Under the pieces are notes generated by a model. The model made no database searches. It was given only the letters and a program-made list of their open reading frames with translations, and was not told the DNA's origin. Made by a program: the position numbers and the translations under genes. Positions 1-6,401 of a stretch of DNA of 16,591 bases are shown here, piece by piece (the stretch's first letter is position 1; every line of letters begins with the position of its first letter). This DNA is from Pseudomonadota bacterium (GTDB taxonomy: Bacteria; Pseudomonadota; Alphaproteobacteria; Acetobacterales; Acetobacteraceae): positions 1 to 16,591 of the forward strand of contig JAJZVE010000022.1 in the NCBI GenBank assembly GCA_021845835.1. The letters run 5' to 3'.

Positions 1-776
1 TTCACCTGCTGCGGCAATGCGTCCACGCCAGACACCATAGCCCAATTGCCGTTCTGGGCCATCAGGTCATGGCTGTCCGACAATACCCAACTCTGGGGAA
101 TGTCGGCTGCCCGAATCCGATCGGCGCTCGCGAAAACTGAACACCGAACCGTGTAACCGCCAGTTGTCTCCCTGGTAACAGACGGCTTGTCTCTGAGCGC
201 CCGGCCATCCCCGAGCTCATTGACAAGGACATAGCGGTCAACGGTTGCGGTTTGCTCGTAGCGCTCGGTGAACGCGATCAAGGCATGAACGTCGCCGTCA
301 ACGAAGTTGCGCAGGTGGAGGCTCCACACCTCGTTCTCAACGCCTAGAAATTCACCCACAAATACGATGCCGGGTCCAATGGCGATAAGGTCGGGAGCGG
401 CCTCCCCTGCTGAAACAGCGTTGCGCTGTCTTGCTGCGCAGTTCGCCTCGTGCTCGGCTTTCATCGTCCGAAGCTCGTCCGCCGTGTAGGTCACTTCGTC
501 CCGGTCGATCAGGTCGGCATGATTTGCGCACAACCAAATGGCATTGGTGATGTGGGTGCGCTCCTCGCGGGACATGGTGGCAAGGTAGCGTCGCGCGCCT
601 GGGCCAGGCGCGGCAGCGTGAATATGCGCGGCCTTGCCAATCATGTTCACGGCCTCGGGCGTTTCATCACTCGGGCCTGATGTCGGCTGTGGGCAGCCAC
701 GGAACGAACACTGGTGATTCGCGCGAAGTGCGACCTTCCGCTTCGTGTCTTCGGAAAATTCGTCGCGGTTGCTCAT
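1..776 (-). CDS. HNH-endonuclease-type protein, 5' part (runs off left edge)
   Basis: An unbroken 258-codon frame begins at ATG 776 (preceded by AAGGTG) and is still open at base 1, so the C-terminus is missing. The N-terminus reads MSNRDEFSEDTKRKVALRAN, the usual opening of a family of HNH-type nuclease domains. Putative zinc ligands of the treble clef are C23, C28 (CSFRGC) and C83, H86 (WLCANHADLID). The AAHI motif places H51, and N78 lies in the NAIWLC segment. Residues from about 125 to 258 form a second, probably beta-rich region I cannot assign. Its last stretch (SGVDALPQQV) faintly recalls gp25-like baseplate proteins, which is only an impression. HNH domains of this kind cut DNA and occur often in defence and mobile-element proteins. 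The role here is inferred from the N-terminus alone. GC content (about 60% in lines counted by hand) is lower than in the genes to the right, consistent with acquired DNA. Confidence 0.82.
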   Translation of the reverse strand, partial: MSNRDEFSEDTKRKVALRANHQCSFRGCPQPTSGPSDETPEAVNMIGKAAHIHAAAPGPGARRYLATMSREERTHITNAIWLCANHADLIDRDEVTYTADELRTMKAEHEANCAARQRNAVSAGEAAPDLIAIGPGIVFVGEFLGVENEVWSLHLRNFVDGDVHALIAFTERYEQTATVDRYVLVNELGDGRALRDKPSVTRETTGGYTVRCSVFASADRIRAADIPQSWVLSDSHDLMAQNGNWAMVSGVDALPQQV

Positions 777-822
777 CGCACCTTGCCGTCCGGGAAAAAC
801 AGCACGCGCTGCCAGTAGCCAG

Positions 823-840
823 GGTGGGCTTTAGCCCACC
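823..840. repeat. REP-like palindrome, copy 1
   Basis: The sequence ggtgggct-tt-agcccacc is a perfect 8-bp stem around two bases. Its reverse complement plus the flanking 'ct' matches copy 2 at 954-971 in 19 of 20 positions (ggtgggctaaagcccaccct against ggtgggctgaagcccaccct). The two copies are therefore in inverted orientation, about 113 bases apart. GTGGGC/GCCCAC palindromes of this style are common dispersed extragenic elements in proteobacteria, some mobilised by REP-associated transposases. A GTAG tetranucleotide lies just upstream at 815-818. Confidence 0.75.
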
Positions 841-953
841 GTCACCAGCCTACAACCGCTGGCCGGTGTCGGCCAATCCGGGACCTTCGATCGCCCAATC
901 GATCGGGTAGCAGAGACATCAATCGCAAAAAGCGCGCCTGATAGGCTTGCGTT

Positions 954-971
954 GGTGGGCTGAAGCCCACC
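954..971. repeat. REP-like palindrome, copy 2 (inverted relative to copy 1)
   Basis: The sequence ggtgggct-ga-agcccacc is an 8-bp perfect stem. It is nearly identical to the reverse complement of 823-840, including the flanking 'ct'. An inverted pair could fold into one large cruciform or RNA hairpin. As RNA, each copy alone could also act as a weak bidirectional terminator, although no T-tract follows. Confidence 0.75.
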
Positions 972-1151
972 CTATATGATCAGCGTCGGCTTTGGAGGTT
1001 TCGTGTTCCGAAGCGGCCTGTCCGCTCGCAGCCAATTGTGGCCGATCGAGCCGCGGCTCTGAACGACCGCTTCAGGTCGCATGCCACTATGTCCCGCCGG
1101 GTGCCAAGTGTCAGCATCTATCCAGCCGCCCTCGTCGCCACGCCCCGTCCC

Positions 1152-1165
1152 GGAGAATCCCCCTG
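1152..1165 (+). promoter_or_regulatory. Ribosome binding site and CTG start of the WYL regulator
   Basis: GGAG at 1152-1155 is followed seven bases later by CTG at 1163, exactly where the conserved HTH domain (SRSARLLDLIQAL) begins. No ATG or GTG lies in frame at a plausible distance. The alternative in-frame TTG at 992 has no visible Shine-Dalgarno sequence and would add 57 residues of low-quality sequence. Confidence 0.5.
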
Positions 1166-1849
1166 TCCCGCTCCGCCCGCCTGCTCGACCTGATCCAGGC
1201 GCTACGCCGGCGCCGGCGCCCAGTGTCGGCCGCGACGCTCGCAGAAGAACTGGGCGTGTCGCTGCGCACGCTCTATCGCGACATCGCCACGCTGATCGGC
1301 CAGGGCGCGCCGATCGAGGGCGAGGCCGGGCTGGGCTACGTGCTGAAGCCCGGCTTCTTCCTGCCGCCGCTGATGTTCACCGAGGACGAGGCGGACGCCC
1401 TCATCCTCGGCCTCAGCCTCGTCGCGGCGCGCGGCGATCCGGACCTGGAGCGGGCCGCGCAGGATGCGCTCGCCAAGATCGCCGCCGTGCTGCCGGAGGA
1501 GATGGAGGACATGCCGGCGACCAGCGGCCTGCGCGCGGGGCCGGGCGGCGCGGGCGCGGCGCCGCACCTCGCCCTGCTCCGTCGGGCGATCCGGTCGGAA
1601 ACCAAGCTGCGGCTCCGCTACACCGACAGGAAGGGGGCCGCGACGGAACGGACCGTGTGGCCGATCGCCATCGGCTTCTTCCAGGCGGCGGAAGTCCTCG
1701 CCGCGTGGTGCGAGACACGGCGGGACTTCCGTCATTTCCGCCTCGACCGCATCGCGGCGGCAGAATCGTCCGGCGAACGCTATCCGAAGCGCCGCCGCAT
1801 CCTGCTCGCGGAATGGCGCGTGCAGCAGGACGTCGACGGGCCGGGCTGA
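1163..1849 (+). CDS. YafY-family HTH/WYL-domain transcriptional regulator
   Basis: Taken from CTG 1163 the protein is 228 residues, the usual size for YafY-type regulators. An N-terminal winged HTH (about 3-60) shows the family pattern, with VSAATLAEELGVSLRTLYRD as the helix-turn-helix and a wing at IEGEAGLGYVL. A hinge PGFFLPPLMFTEDEADAL follows. The C-terminal WYL-type ligand-sensing domain (about 138-205) ends in the characteristic AWCETRRDFRHFRLDRI. Such proteins bind DNA in the cytoplasm and usually control a neighbouring gene. The VOC protein 68 bases downstream on the same strand is the natural candidate. The start is doubtful: no ATG fits, and either CTG 1163 (good Shine-Dalgarno) or TTG 992 is used, or the start codon has mutated. 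Family assignment is firm; ligand and targets are unknown. Confidence 0.85.
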   Translation: MSRSARLLDLIQALRRRRRPVSAATLAEELGVSLRTLYRDIATLIGQGAPIEGEAGLGYVLKPGFFLPPLMFTEDEADALILGLSLVAARGDPDLERAAQDALAKIAAVLPEEMEDMPATSGLRAGPGGAGAAPHLALLRRAIRSETKLRLRYTDRKGAATERTVWPIAIGFFQAAEVLAAWCETRRDFRHFRLDRIAAAESSGERYPKRRRILLAEWRVQQDVDGPG

Positions 1850-1917
1850 TGGCTGCTGCCGGAATCTGACACGGGCAGCGTCTACGCGGGGCAGGCAGCA
1901 ACCGCGGAGACAGCCCG

Positions 1918-2280
1918 ATGCCCAGCCTCAGCCTCCTCATCTTCTACGTCGATGATCCGGTGGCCAGTGCCGCCTTCTACGCCGACCTGCTGGGACAGAG
2001 TCCGGTGGAGGCGTCGCCGACCTTCGCCATGTTCGCCCTGACCTCCGGCGTCCGCCTGGGCATGTGGTCCCGCCGTACGGTCGCGCCGGCGGCGACGGCG
2101 GCCGGTGGTGGCGCCGAACTCGCCTTCACGGCCGAGGACGTCGATGCCATCCACGCGGACTGGGCGGCGCGCGGACTCGTGATCGCGCAGACGCCGACCG
2201 ACATGGAGTTCGGCCGCACCTTCGTGGCCCTCGATCCGGACGGCCACCGCCTGCGGGTCTTCGCTCCGGCCGCGCCGTGA
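1918..2280 (+). CDS. VOC-family (glyoxalase/bleomycin-resistance fold) protein
   Basis: This 120-residue protein starts at ATG 1918 behind GGAGA (1906-1910, seven-base spacing). It has the two beta-alpha-beta-beta-beta modules of the vicinal oxygen chelate fold: module one with LLIFYVDDPVASAAFYADLL at 5-24, module two with ELAFTAEDVDAIHADWAARG in the middle, and the closing FVALDPDGHRLRVFAP. The length is typical of single-domain VOC proteins, which work as dimers in metal-dependent lyase, isomerase or dioxygenase reactions or bind drugs. The first metal-ligand position near the N-terminus is not an obvious His or Glu, so catalysis cannot be claimed. It probably shares a transcript with the WYL regulator upstream, a common pairing. 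Substrate unknown. Confidence 0.88.
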   Translation: MPSLSLLIFYVDDPVASAAFYADLLGQSPVEASPTFAMFALTSGVRLGMWSRRTVAPAATAAGGGAELAFTAEDVDAIHADWAARGLVIAQTPTDMEFGRTFVALDPDGHRLRVFAPAAP

Positions 2281-2388
2281 CCCGTCACAATCCGGCCAGC
2301 GCACGGCATCGCGCCCGGACGGCTTCGCCGGACACCGTAGAATGCGTCCCTGCTCCACCCGCCCACGGTTGCGCACGGACCCATCTGC

Positions 2389-3510
2389 ATGCCAACACGC
2401 CCACGGCGCTTCGCCGCCGCCTTCCTGTTCGCCCTCGCGCTGCTGGCCCCGGCGGCGCGCGCCGAGGTGCCGGCGTCGCGGCTCGCGACGCTCGCGCACG
2501 GCGTCAACTTCACCAACTGGTTCCGCTACCCGGCGCGCCAGGACGAAGCGCAGTTCCGCGACTACATCGACAACGCCACGCTCGCCGGACTGCACCGCGC
2601 CGGCTTCACCTTCGTCCGCCTCGCCGTGCAGCCGGAGCTGATGCTGGACCCGGATGGACGGCCCGACGGCCACCGGCTCGGGCTGCTCGCCGGCGCGGTC
2701 GCGCGCATCGAGCGGCAGCATCTCGGGGTCGTGGTCGGCTTCCACCCGCAGACCTGGCACCTGGAAAGCTCCGCCGCCGAGCAGGCGCAGTTGCAGGACC
2801 TGTGGGGCGCGCTGGCGCAGCGCCTGCGCCCGCTCGACCCCGCGCTCACCTTCCCCGAAGTGCTGAACGAGCCGGTGTTCGCCAACGCCGAACCGGCCTG
2901 GGAGGCGTTGCAGCAGAACGTGCTGGCGCGCATCCGCGCCGCCCTGCCCGGTGCCACCGTGGTGCTGACCGGCACCGACTGGGGGTCGATCGACGGGCTG
3001 CTGCGCCTGCATCCGGTGGCCGACGGCAACGCGGTCTATTCCTTCCATACCTACGAGCCGCAGGTGCTCGCAACCCTCGGCGGGTTCGAGCCGGGGCTGG
3101 ACCACGCCGCGCTGGCGCATCTGCCGTTCCCGGTGGTGGGCGCGCACGCCTGCGACGCCGCCGAATCGGCGACCACGCAGCCGCGCACCCGCGACGTGAT
3201 CCGCTTCTACTGCTCGGAGCACTGGGACGCGGCCAAGGTACGGGCCCGCATCGACCAGGCGGCGGAGTGGGGCCGGCGCAATCACGCCCCGCTGCTGGCC
3301 GGCGAGTTCGGCGCCAGCGACCAGTTGCCGCCGGCGACGCGGCTCGCCTGGATGGCGGCGATGCGCCGCGCGTTCGAAGCGGACGGCATCGGCTGGGCGC
3401 TGTGGGGCTACGACGACAGCCTGGGCTTCAACATCCATCCCGGCCGGCGCCCCCGCCTGCCGCTTGATCCCGCGCTGCTGCGCGCGCTGGGGCTGGCCGG
3501 CCATGCCTGA
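2389..3510 (+). CDS. Secreted glycoside hydrolase family 5 (cellulase-like)
   Basis: A 373-residue protein with a clear Sec signal peptide: basic MPTRPRR, hydrophobic core to about residue 20, likely cleavage after PAARA at 25. The mature part is a (beta/alpha)8 GH5 domain. Visible landmarks are HGVNFTNWFRYP (38-48), FHP (118-120), the acid/base Glu161 in EVLNEP, HTY (220-222), the nucleophile Glu306 in LLAGEFGAS and WALWGYDD (336-343). The family hydrolyses beta-1,4-glucans and related beta-glycans with retention of configuration, here in the periplasm or outside the cell. The stop overlaps the start of the WecG-type gene by eight bases, so the two are probably translationally coupled. This suggests a role in processing a polysaccharide the cell makes itself rather than in foraging. 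The Shine-Dalgarno sequence is weak. Exact substrate cannot be read from sequence. Confidence 0.9.
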   Translation: MPTRPRRFAAAFLFALALLAPAARAEVPASRLATLAHGVNFTNWFRYPARQDEAQFRDYIDNATLAGLHRAGFTFVRLAVQPELMLDPDGRPDGHRLGLLAGAVARIERQHLGVVVGFHPQTWHLESSAAEQAQLQDLWGALAQRLRPLDPALTFPEVLNEPVFANAEPAWEALQQNVLARIRAALPGATVVLTGTDWGSIDGLLRLHPVADGNAVYSFHTYEPQVLATLGGFEPGLDHAALAHLPFPVVGAHACDAAESATTQPRTRDVIRFYCSEHWDAAKVRARIDQAAEWGRRNHAPLLAGEFGASDQLPPATRLAWMAAMRRAFEADGIGWALWGYDDSLGFNIHPGRRPRLPLDPALLRALGLAGHA

Positions 3511-4248
3511 GCGGGTGCGGCTGCTCGGCCTCGACTTCGCCGATCTCGACGTGACGCAGGCGGCGGCGCGCATCGCGGCGCGGCCGGCCGAGGCGCCGTT
3601 CGGCTACGTGGTGACGCCCAATGCCGACCATCTGGTGCGCCTCGCCCGCCAGCCCGCGCTGCTGCCGCTCTATCAGGGCGCCGCGCTGTGCCTGCTGGAC
3701 AGCCGGGTGGTGCGGCGGGCAGCGCGCGCGCTGGTGCTGCCGGTGCCGCGCGTCGCCACGGGCAGCGACCTCGCCGCGCGGCTGCTGCGCCGCCATGTGC
3801 TGCCGGGGGAGCGCGTCACCATCGTCGGCCTCGACCGCCGCCACCTGCCGTCCCTGATCGCCGCCTGCGACATCGCGCCGCCGGCGCATTACGACCCGCC
3901 GATGGGTTCGACCGCGACCCGGCCGAGTTGCGGCGGGCGGTCGATTTCGTTGTGGCGCACCCGGCGCGTTTCGTCTTTCTTGCCGTCGGTTCGCCGCGGC
4001 AGGAACGGCTGGCGGCGGCGATCGCGGCCACCCGCCGCGCCACCGGCACCGGCCTGTGCATCGGCGCCGGCCTCGACTTCCTCGCCGGCTCGGCGCAGCG
4101 GGCGCCGGTCTGGCTGCAGCGCTCCGGGCTGGAGTGGCTGCACCGGCTGGCCGCCGATCCCGGCCGGCTCGGCCGCCGCTATCTGATCGACAACCCGCCG
4201 GTGCTGGCGCTGCTGCTGCGTGAGCGGCTGGGTCTGTCGCGCGGCTAG
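3503..4248 (+). pseudogene. WecG/TagA/CpsF-family glycosyltransferase, frameshifted
   Basis: The gene begins at ATG 3503 inside the end of the GH5 gene. The first 135 codons (to 3907) encode the family's N-terminal half: VVTPNADHLV with T38 and N40, LLDS with the likely catalytic Asp66, PRVATGSDL and the nucleotide-binding-like RVTIVGLDRR. The frame then shifts by one base. The matching C-terminal half is read from about 3908 in another frame: FDRDPAELR, FVFLAVGSPRQERL, GAGLDFLAG, RAPVWLQRSGLEWLHRL and RRYLIDNP, ending at TAG 4246-4248. Adding one T at 3907/3908 (gggttcg to gggtttcg) restores a 248-residue protein of normal family length. As written, translation ends in unrelated sequence at 4186. 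Family members transfer N-acetylmannosamine- or uronate-type sugars, or glucose, onto lipid-linked intermediates at the inner membrane. It is either a recent null mutation or a base-calling error. Confidence 0.85.
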
Positions 4249-4249
4249 C

Positions 4250-5245
4250 TCAGGCGTGTCCCGGCAGCGCGGCGATCACCTCGCGGCGCAGGCGGGCAAG
4301 CAGCGAGCCGCGATGCGCGGTGTCGTTGACGGCGAGATAGTCGCGTGCCGCTGGCGGCAGAGTCTGCGTCGCAGCCGTGCGCGCCATGCGCCGCGCCGCC
4401 GGCAGCGCACGCAGCGTCTGCCGCAGCACGCCGTTGCGCGCGCCCTTGACCAGGTAGCCGCCGATGCGCGGCGAAAGTGCCAGCCAGCTCTCGCCGAATT
4501 TGCGGCCGATGTAGATTCTGTTGCGCACGAAGTAATACCAGCGCGTACCCGACCACGCGAAGCGCCGCTCCGGACTGACCTTGTGGCGAACCACGATGTC
4601 GCCGCGATAGCGCACGCGCCAGCCGCGGGCGATCGCGCGCAGGCAGAAATCGTACTCCTCCCAGCAGAAGAAAAGCGAATCGTCGTAGCCGCCGGCATCC
4701 TCCCAGGCGCTGCGGCGGATGGCGTGGCCGGCGCCCACGAAAGTTACCGTGTCGAAAGCGCCGCCGGCACGCGACAGCAGGCTCGTCGGATAGCCCCAGG
4801 ACGAGAGATCGTCTCTGCCGTCAGCGAACACGACGATACGGAAAGCCAGCGCCGCGACGTCCGGCGCGGCGTCCAACACGGCGACGGCGCGCGCCAGCGT
4901 TTTCGTGTCCGCAAATTCCGCGTCATTGTCCAGCGCCACGATCATGCGTCCGTGACCGAGCGCGCTGCCGCGATTGCGCCCGCCGGCAACACCATAGTTG
5001 CGATCAAGACGGACCACCGTCACATCCGCGCGCCCATCCGCCGCGGCGGCAATCCGCGCCAGGTTGTCGGCCTGCGATCCCTGATCGACAACGAAGATGT
5101 GTCGTGCGATATCCTGCTGGTCGAGCGCCGAGCGCAGCGACGCGATAGTGTCATCGGTGCGGTCGAGGGCAAGGATGATGATATCGACCTCGTACTTGTG
5201 TAGGGGAGGACCGGCGGCACCGGCGACGTGCTGGACGTGTTGCAT
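4250..5245 (-). CDS. Family 2 glycosyltransferase (WcaA/rhamnosyltransferase-like)
   Basis: Starting at ATG 5245 the protein has 331 residues. The GT-A fold opens at VDIIILALDRTDDT (20-33), with VVDQGS (52-57), the sugar-donor region YGVAGGRNRG (84-93) and the metal-binding DxD as Asp106-Asn-Asp108 in VALDNDAEF. The acceptor-side segment GGYDDSLFFCWEEYDFCLR (185-203) holds the usual catalytic acidic residues. A basic amphipathic C-terminus (RWYYFVRNRIYIGRKF onward) suggests membrane association. It uses a nucleotide sugar to extend a surface polysaccharide or lipid-linked glycan. It converges on the WecG-type gene with a single base between the two stop codons and diverges from the next glycosyltransferase. 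A slightly upstream GTG (5254) is a possible alternative start. Donor and acceptor unknown. Confidence 0.85.
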   Translation of the reverse strand: MQHVQHVAGAAGPPLHKYEVDIIILALDRTDDTIASLRSALDQQDIARHIFVVDQGSQADNLARIAAAADGRADVTVVRLDRNYGVAGGRNRGSALGHGRMIVALDNDAEFADTKTLARAVAVLDAAPDVAALAFRIVVFADGRDDLSSWGYPTSLLSRAGGAFDTVTFVGAGHAIRRSAWEDAGGYDDSLFFCWEEYDFCLRAIARGWRVRYRGDIVVRHKVSPERRFAWSGTRWYYFVRNRIYIGRKFGESWLALSPRIGGYLVKGARNGVLRQTLRALPAARRMARTAATQTLPPAARDYLAVNDTAHRGSLLARLRREVIAALPGHA

Positions 5246-5318
5246 GACGCACACGTCTCGCGACGATTGCGGTGCGTCAATGCCTGCCGACGGTCCGGCG
5301 GTCACGTTTGGGTCAAGA

Positions 5319-5352
5319 GTACCTGTATGCGGGTACGCGACCGATAGATCGG
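5319..5352. promoter_or_regulatory. Inverted repeats in the divergent glycosyltransferase intergenic region
   Basis: The 129 bases between the two divergent starts hold GTACC-N8-GGTAC (5319-5336) and, four bases on, the palindrome CCGAT-AG-ATCGG (5341-5352). Both lie 20-55 bases upstream of the plus-strand glycosyltransferase. They could be regulator sites. No good -10/-35 pair was found for either gene, so the assignment is weak. Confidence 0.25.
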
Positions 5353-5374
5353 CGCTATTTGCCGCAGGTTGCAC

Positions 5375-6340
5375 ATGAACATCACAATCATCATGCCGGC
5401 CTACAACGTCGCGCCGTTCATCGCCACGGCGATCGAATCGGTGCTGGCGCAGACGCATGGCGACTGGACGTTGCGCGTGGTCGATGACGGTTCCACCGAC
5501 GCGACCGCCACCATCGCTGCCCGGTTCGAGAGCGACCGCGTGCAGTTGCTGCACGCCGGACACGGCGGCGTGTCGGCGGCGCGCAACCGCGGCATCGCCG
5601 CGGCCGAGGGCGCGGCGCTGATGTTTCTGGACAGCGACGACTGGCTCGCCCCCGACGCGCTCGCCCGCCTGAACGCGGCGTTGGAAGCCGATCCCGAGGC
5701 GGTGGCGGCCTATGGCGGCTACTGCTTCGTTTCCGAGGATGGCAGCGAACGCCTGGAGACGAAGACGGGGCCGTTCCCGGCAGGTGACATCCTGGAACGG
5801 CTGCTGGTACAAAATCTGTTCGCCAACGGCGGCCACATGCTGATCCGCGCCGGCGCGGTGCACAGGCTGGTCGGGTTCCGCAGCGACCTGCGCTACGGCG
5901 AGGATTGGGAGTTCTGGGTCCGGCTGGCCGGGATCGGCGAATTCGCGGTGGCGCCGGGCGCCGAGCCGCTGCTGTTCGTGCGCCGCCGCCAGGGCAGCGC
6001 GGTGCTGCGGCTGGGCAGCCGGCCGGCGGTTTTCGGACCCTGCATGCAGGCGATCTTCAATGCGCCCGGCCTGCACGAACGTCTCGGCCCGCGCCGGTTT
6101 GCAAAACTGCGCGAACTGGCGGAGGCGGAGAACCGCTGGGTCATCGGCCGCGAACTGATCCGCCACGGCCATCGCGCCGAGGGGCTGTGCTGGTTGCGCC
6201 GCTCCGTCCTGGCCCGGCCGACCGCCAGGCGCGCCGCGCTGCTGCTCGCCGCGCACGCGCTGCCGCTGCTGCCGGCCCACCTGCGCGGCCCGTTCCGCAG
6301 CTATCGGACAGTGTTGACACCGGCGGCCCGGCCAGGATAA
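5375..6340 (+). CDS. Family 2 glycosyltransferase
   Basis: ATG 5375 follows AGG (5366-5368) at six bases and gives a 321-residue protein. The GT-A nucleotide-sugar domain is textbook: IIMPAYNVAPFIATAIESVL (5-24), RVVDDGSTD (34-42), GHGGVSAARNRGI (62-74), the DxD metal site Asp86-Ser-Asp88 in FLDSDDW and the catalytic GEDWEFWVRL (175-184). The remaining 135 residues are helical and basic with a hydrophobic patch (RAALLLAAHALPLLPAHL) near the end, probably for membrane contact. It likely adds a sugar to a cell-surface glycan together with the divergent glycosyltransferase. Its last codons contain the -35/-10 region of the downstream ROK operon, so its 3' end doubles as a promoter. Confidence 0.88.
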   Translation: MNITIIMPAYNVAPFIATAIESVLAQTHGDWTLRVVDDGSTDATATIAARFESDRVQLLHAGHGGVSAARNRGIAAAEGAALMFLDSDDWLAPDALARLNAALEADPEAVAAYGGYCFVSEDGSERLETKTGPFPAGDILERLLVQNLFANGGHMLIRAGAVHRLVGFRSDLRYGEDWEFWVRLAGIGEFAVAPGAEPLLFVRRRQGSAVLRLGSRPAVFGPCMQAIFNAPGLHERLGPRRFAKLRELAEAENRWVIGRELIRHGHRAEGLCWLRRSVLARPTARRAALLLAAHALPLLPAHLRGPFRSYRTVLTPAARPG

Positions 6341-6341
6341 T
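6314..6341 (+). promoter_or_regulatory. Near-consensus sigma-70 promoter for the ROK/ABC operon
   Basis: TTGACA (6314-6319, perfect -35) is followed after 16 bases by GATAAT (6336-6341, five of six -10 positions). The region overlaps the last codons and stop of the preceding glycosyltransferase and would start transcription near 6348, about 55 bases before the ROK start codon. In such GC-rich DNA this is a striking match. Confidence 0.7.
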
Positions 6342-6352
6342 TAAAGAAATCT

Positions 6353-6364
6353 GATTGAACAATC
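6353..6364. promoter_or_regulatory. Candidate ROK operator (GATTG-AA-CAATC)
   Basis: This perfect 12-bp palindrome lies just downstream of the predicted transcription start, within an AT-rich patch (roughly 6337-6365) unlike its surroundings. ROK repressors such as NagC and Mlc bind AT-rich palindromes near their promoters. Autoregulation of the ROK gene and control of the ABC genes from this site is an inference. Confidence 0.5.
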
Positions 6365-6365
6365 T

Positions 6366-6390
6366 CGGCGGGGTCAACCGCCGCGGAGGA
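6366..6390 (+). promoter_or_regulatory. Leader stem-loop and Shine-Dalgarno of the ROK gene
   Basis: CGGCGG (6366-6371) and CCGCCG (6378-6383) can form a 6-bp stem with a six-base loop. It ends directly before GGAGGA (6385-6390), which lies eleven bases ahead of ATG 6402. The close placement could modulate translation, but the stem may equally be incidental. Confidence 0.35.
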
Positions 6391-6401
6391 AGCGTCCGTC
6401 C

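Larger units (their letters stand above)
777..1162. other. Non-coding stretch between HNH gene and WYL regulator
   Basis: These 386 bases hold no convincing gene. They carry the two palindromic repeats listed separately (823-840 and 954-971) and the leader of the WYL regulator. Short frames here are rich in Cys, Ser, Pro and Arg and resemble no domain. Composition shifts from moderate GC on the left to the very high GC typical of the window near 1130-1165, so a junction between accessory and core DNA may lie inside this stretch. Confidence 0.6.

Noticed and set aside
307..680. Short plus-strand frames in the left 700 bases
   Set aside because: They lie opposite the HNH gene, whose minus-strand frame is open throughout and has clear domain motifs. 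The plus frames show none.
2315..2343. TAGAAT at 2338-2343 as a -10 element ahead of the GH5 gene
   Set aside because: The -35 position reads CCGGAC or similar, with no resemblance to TTGACA, so a promoter cannot be supported.
1882..3573. A 563-codon open frame on the minus strand opposite the VOC and GH5 genes
   Set aside because: It is low-complexity Arg/Ala/Gly-rich translation with no domain, and it is opposite two well-supported genes. Long antisense frames are expected at this GC content.
5246..5290. TTGACG on the minus strand (complement of 5275-5280) as a promoter for the minus-strand glycosyltransferase
   Set aside because: No -10-like hexamer lies at 16-18 bases; the sequence there is GACGTG. 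The match is probably chance.
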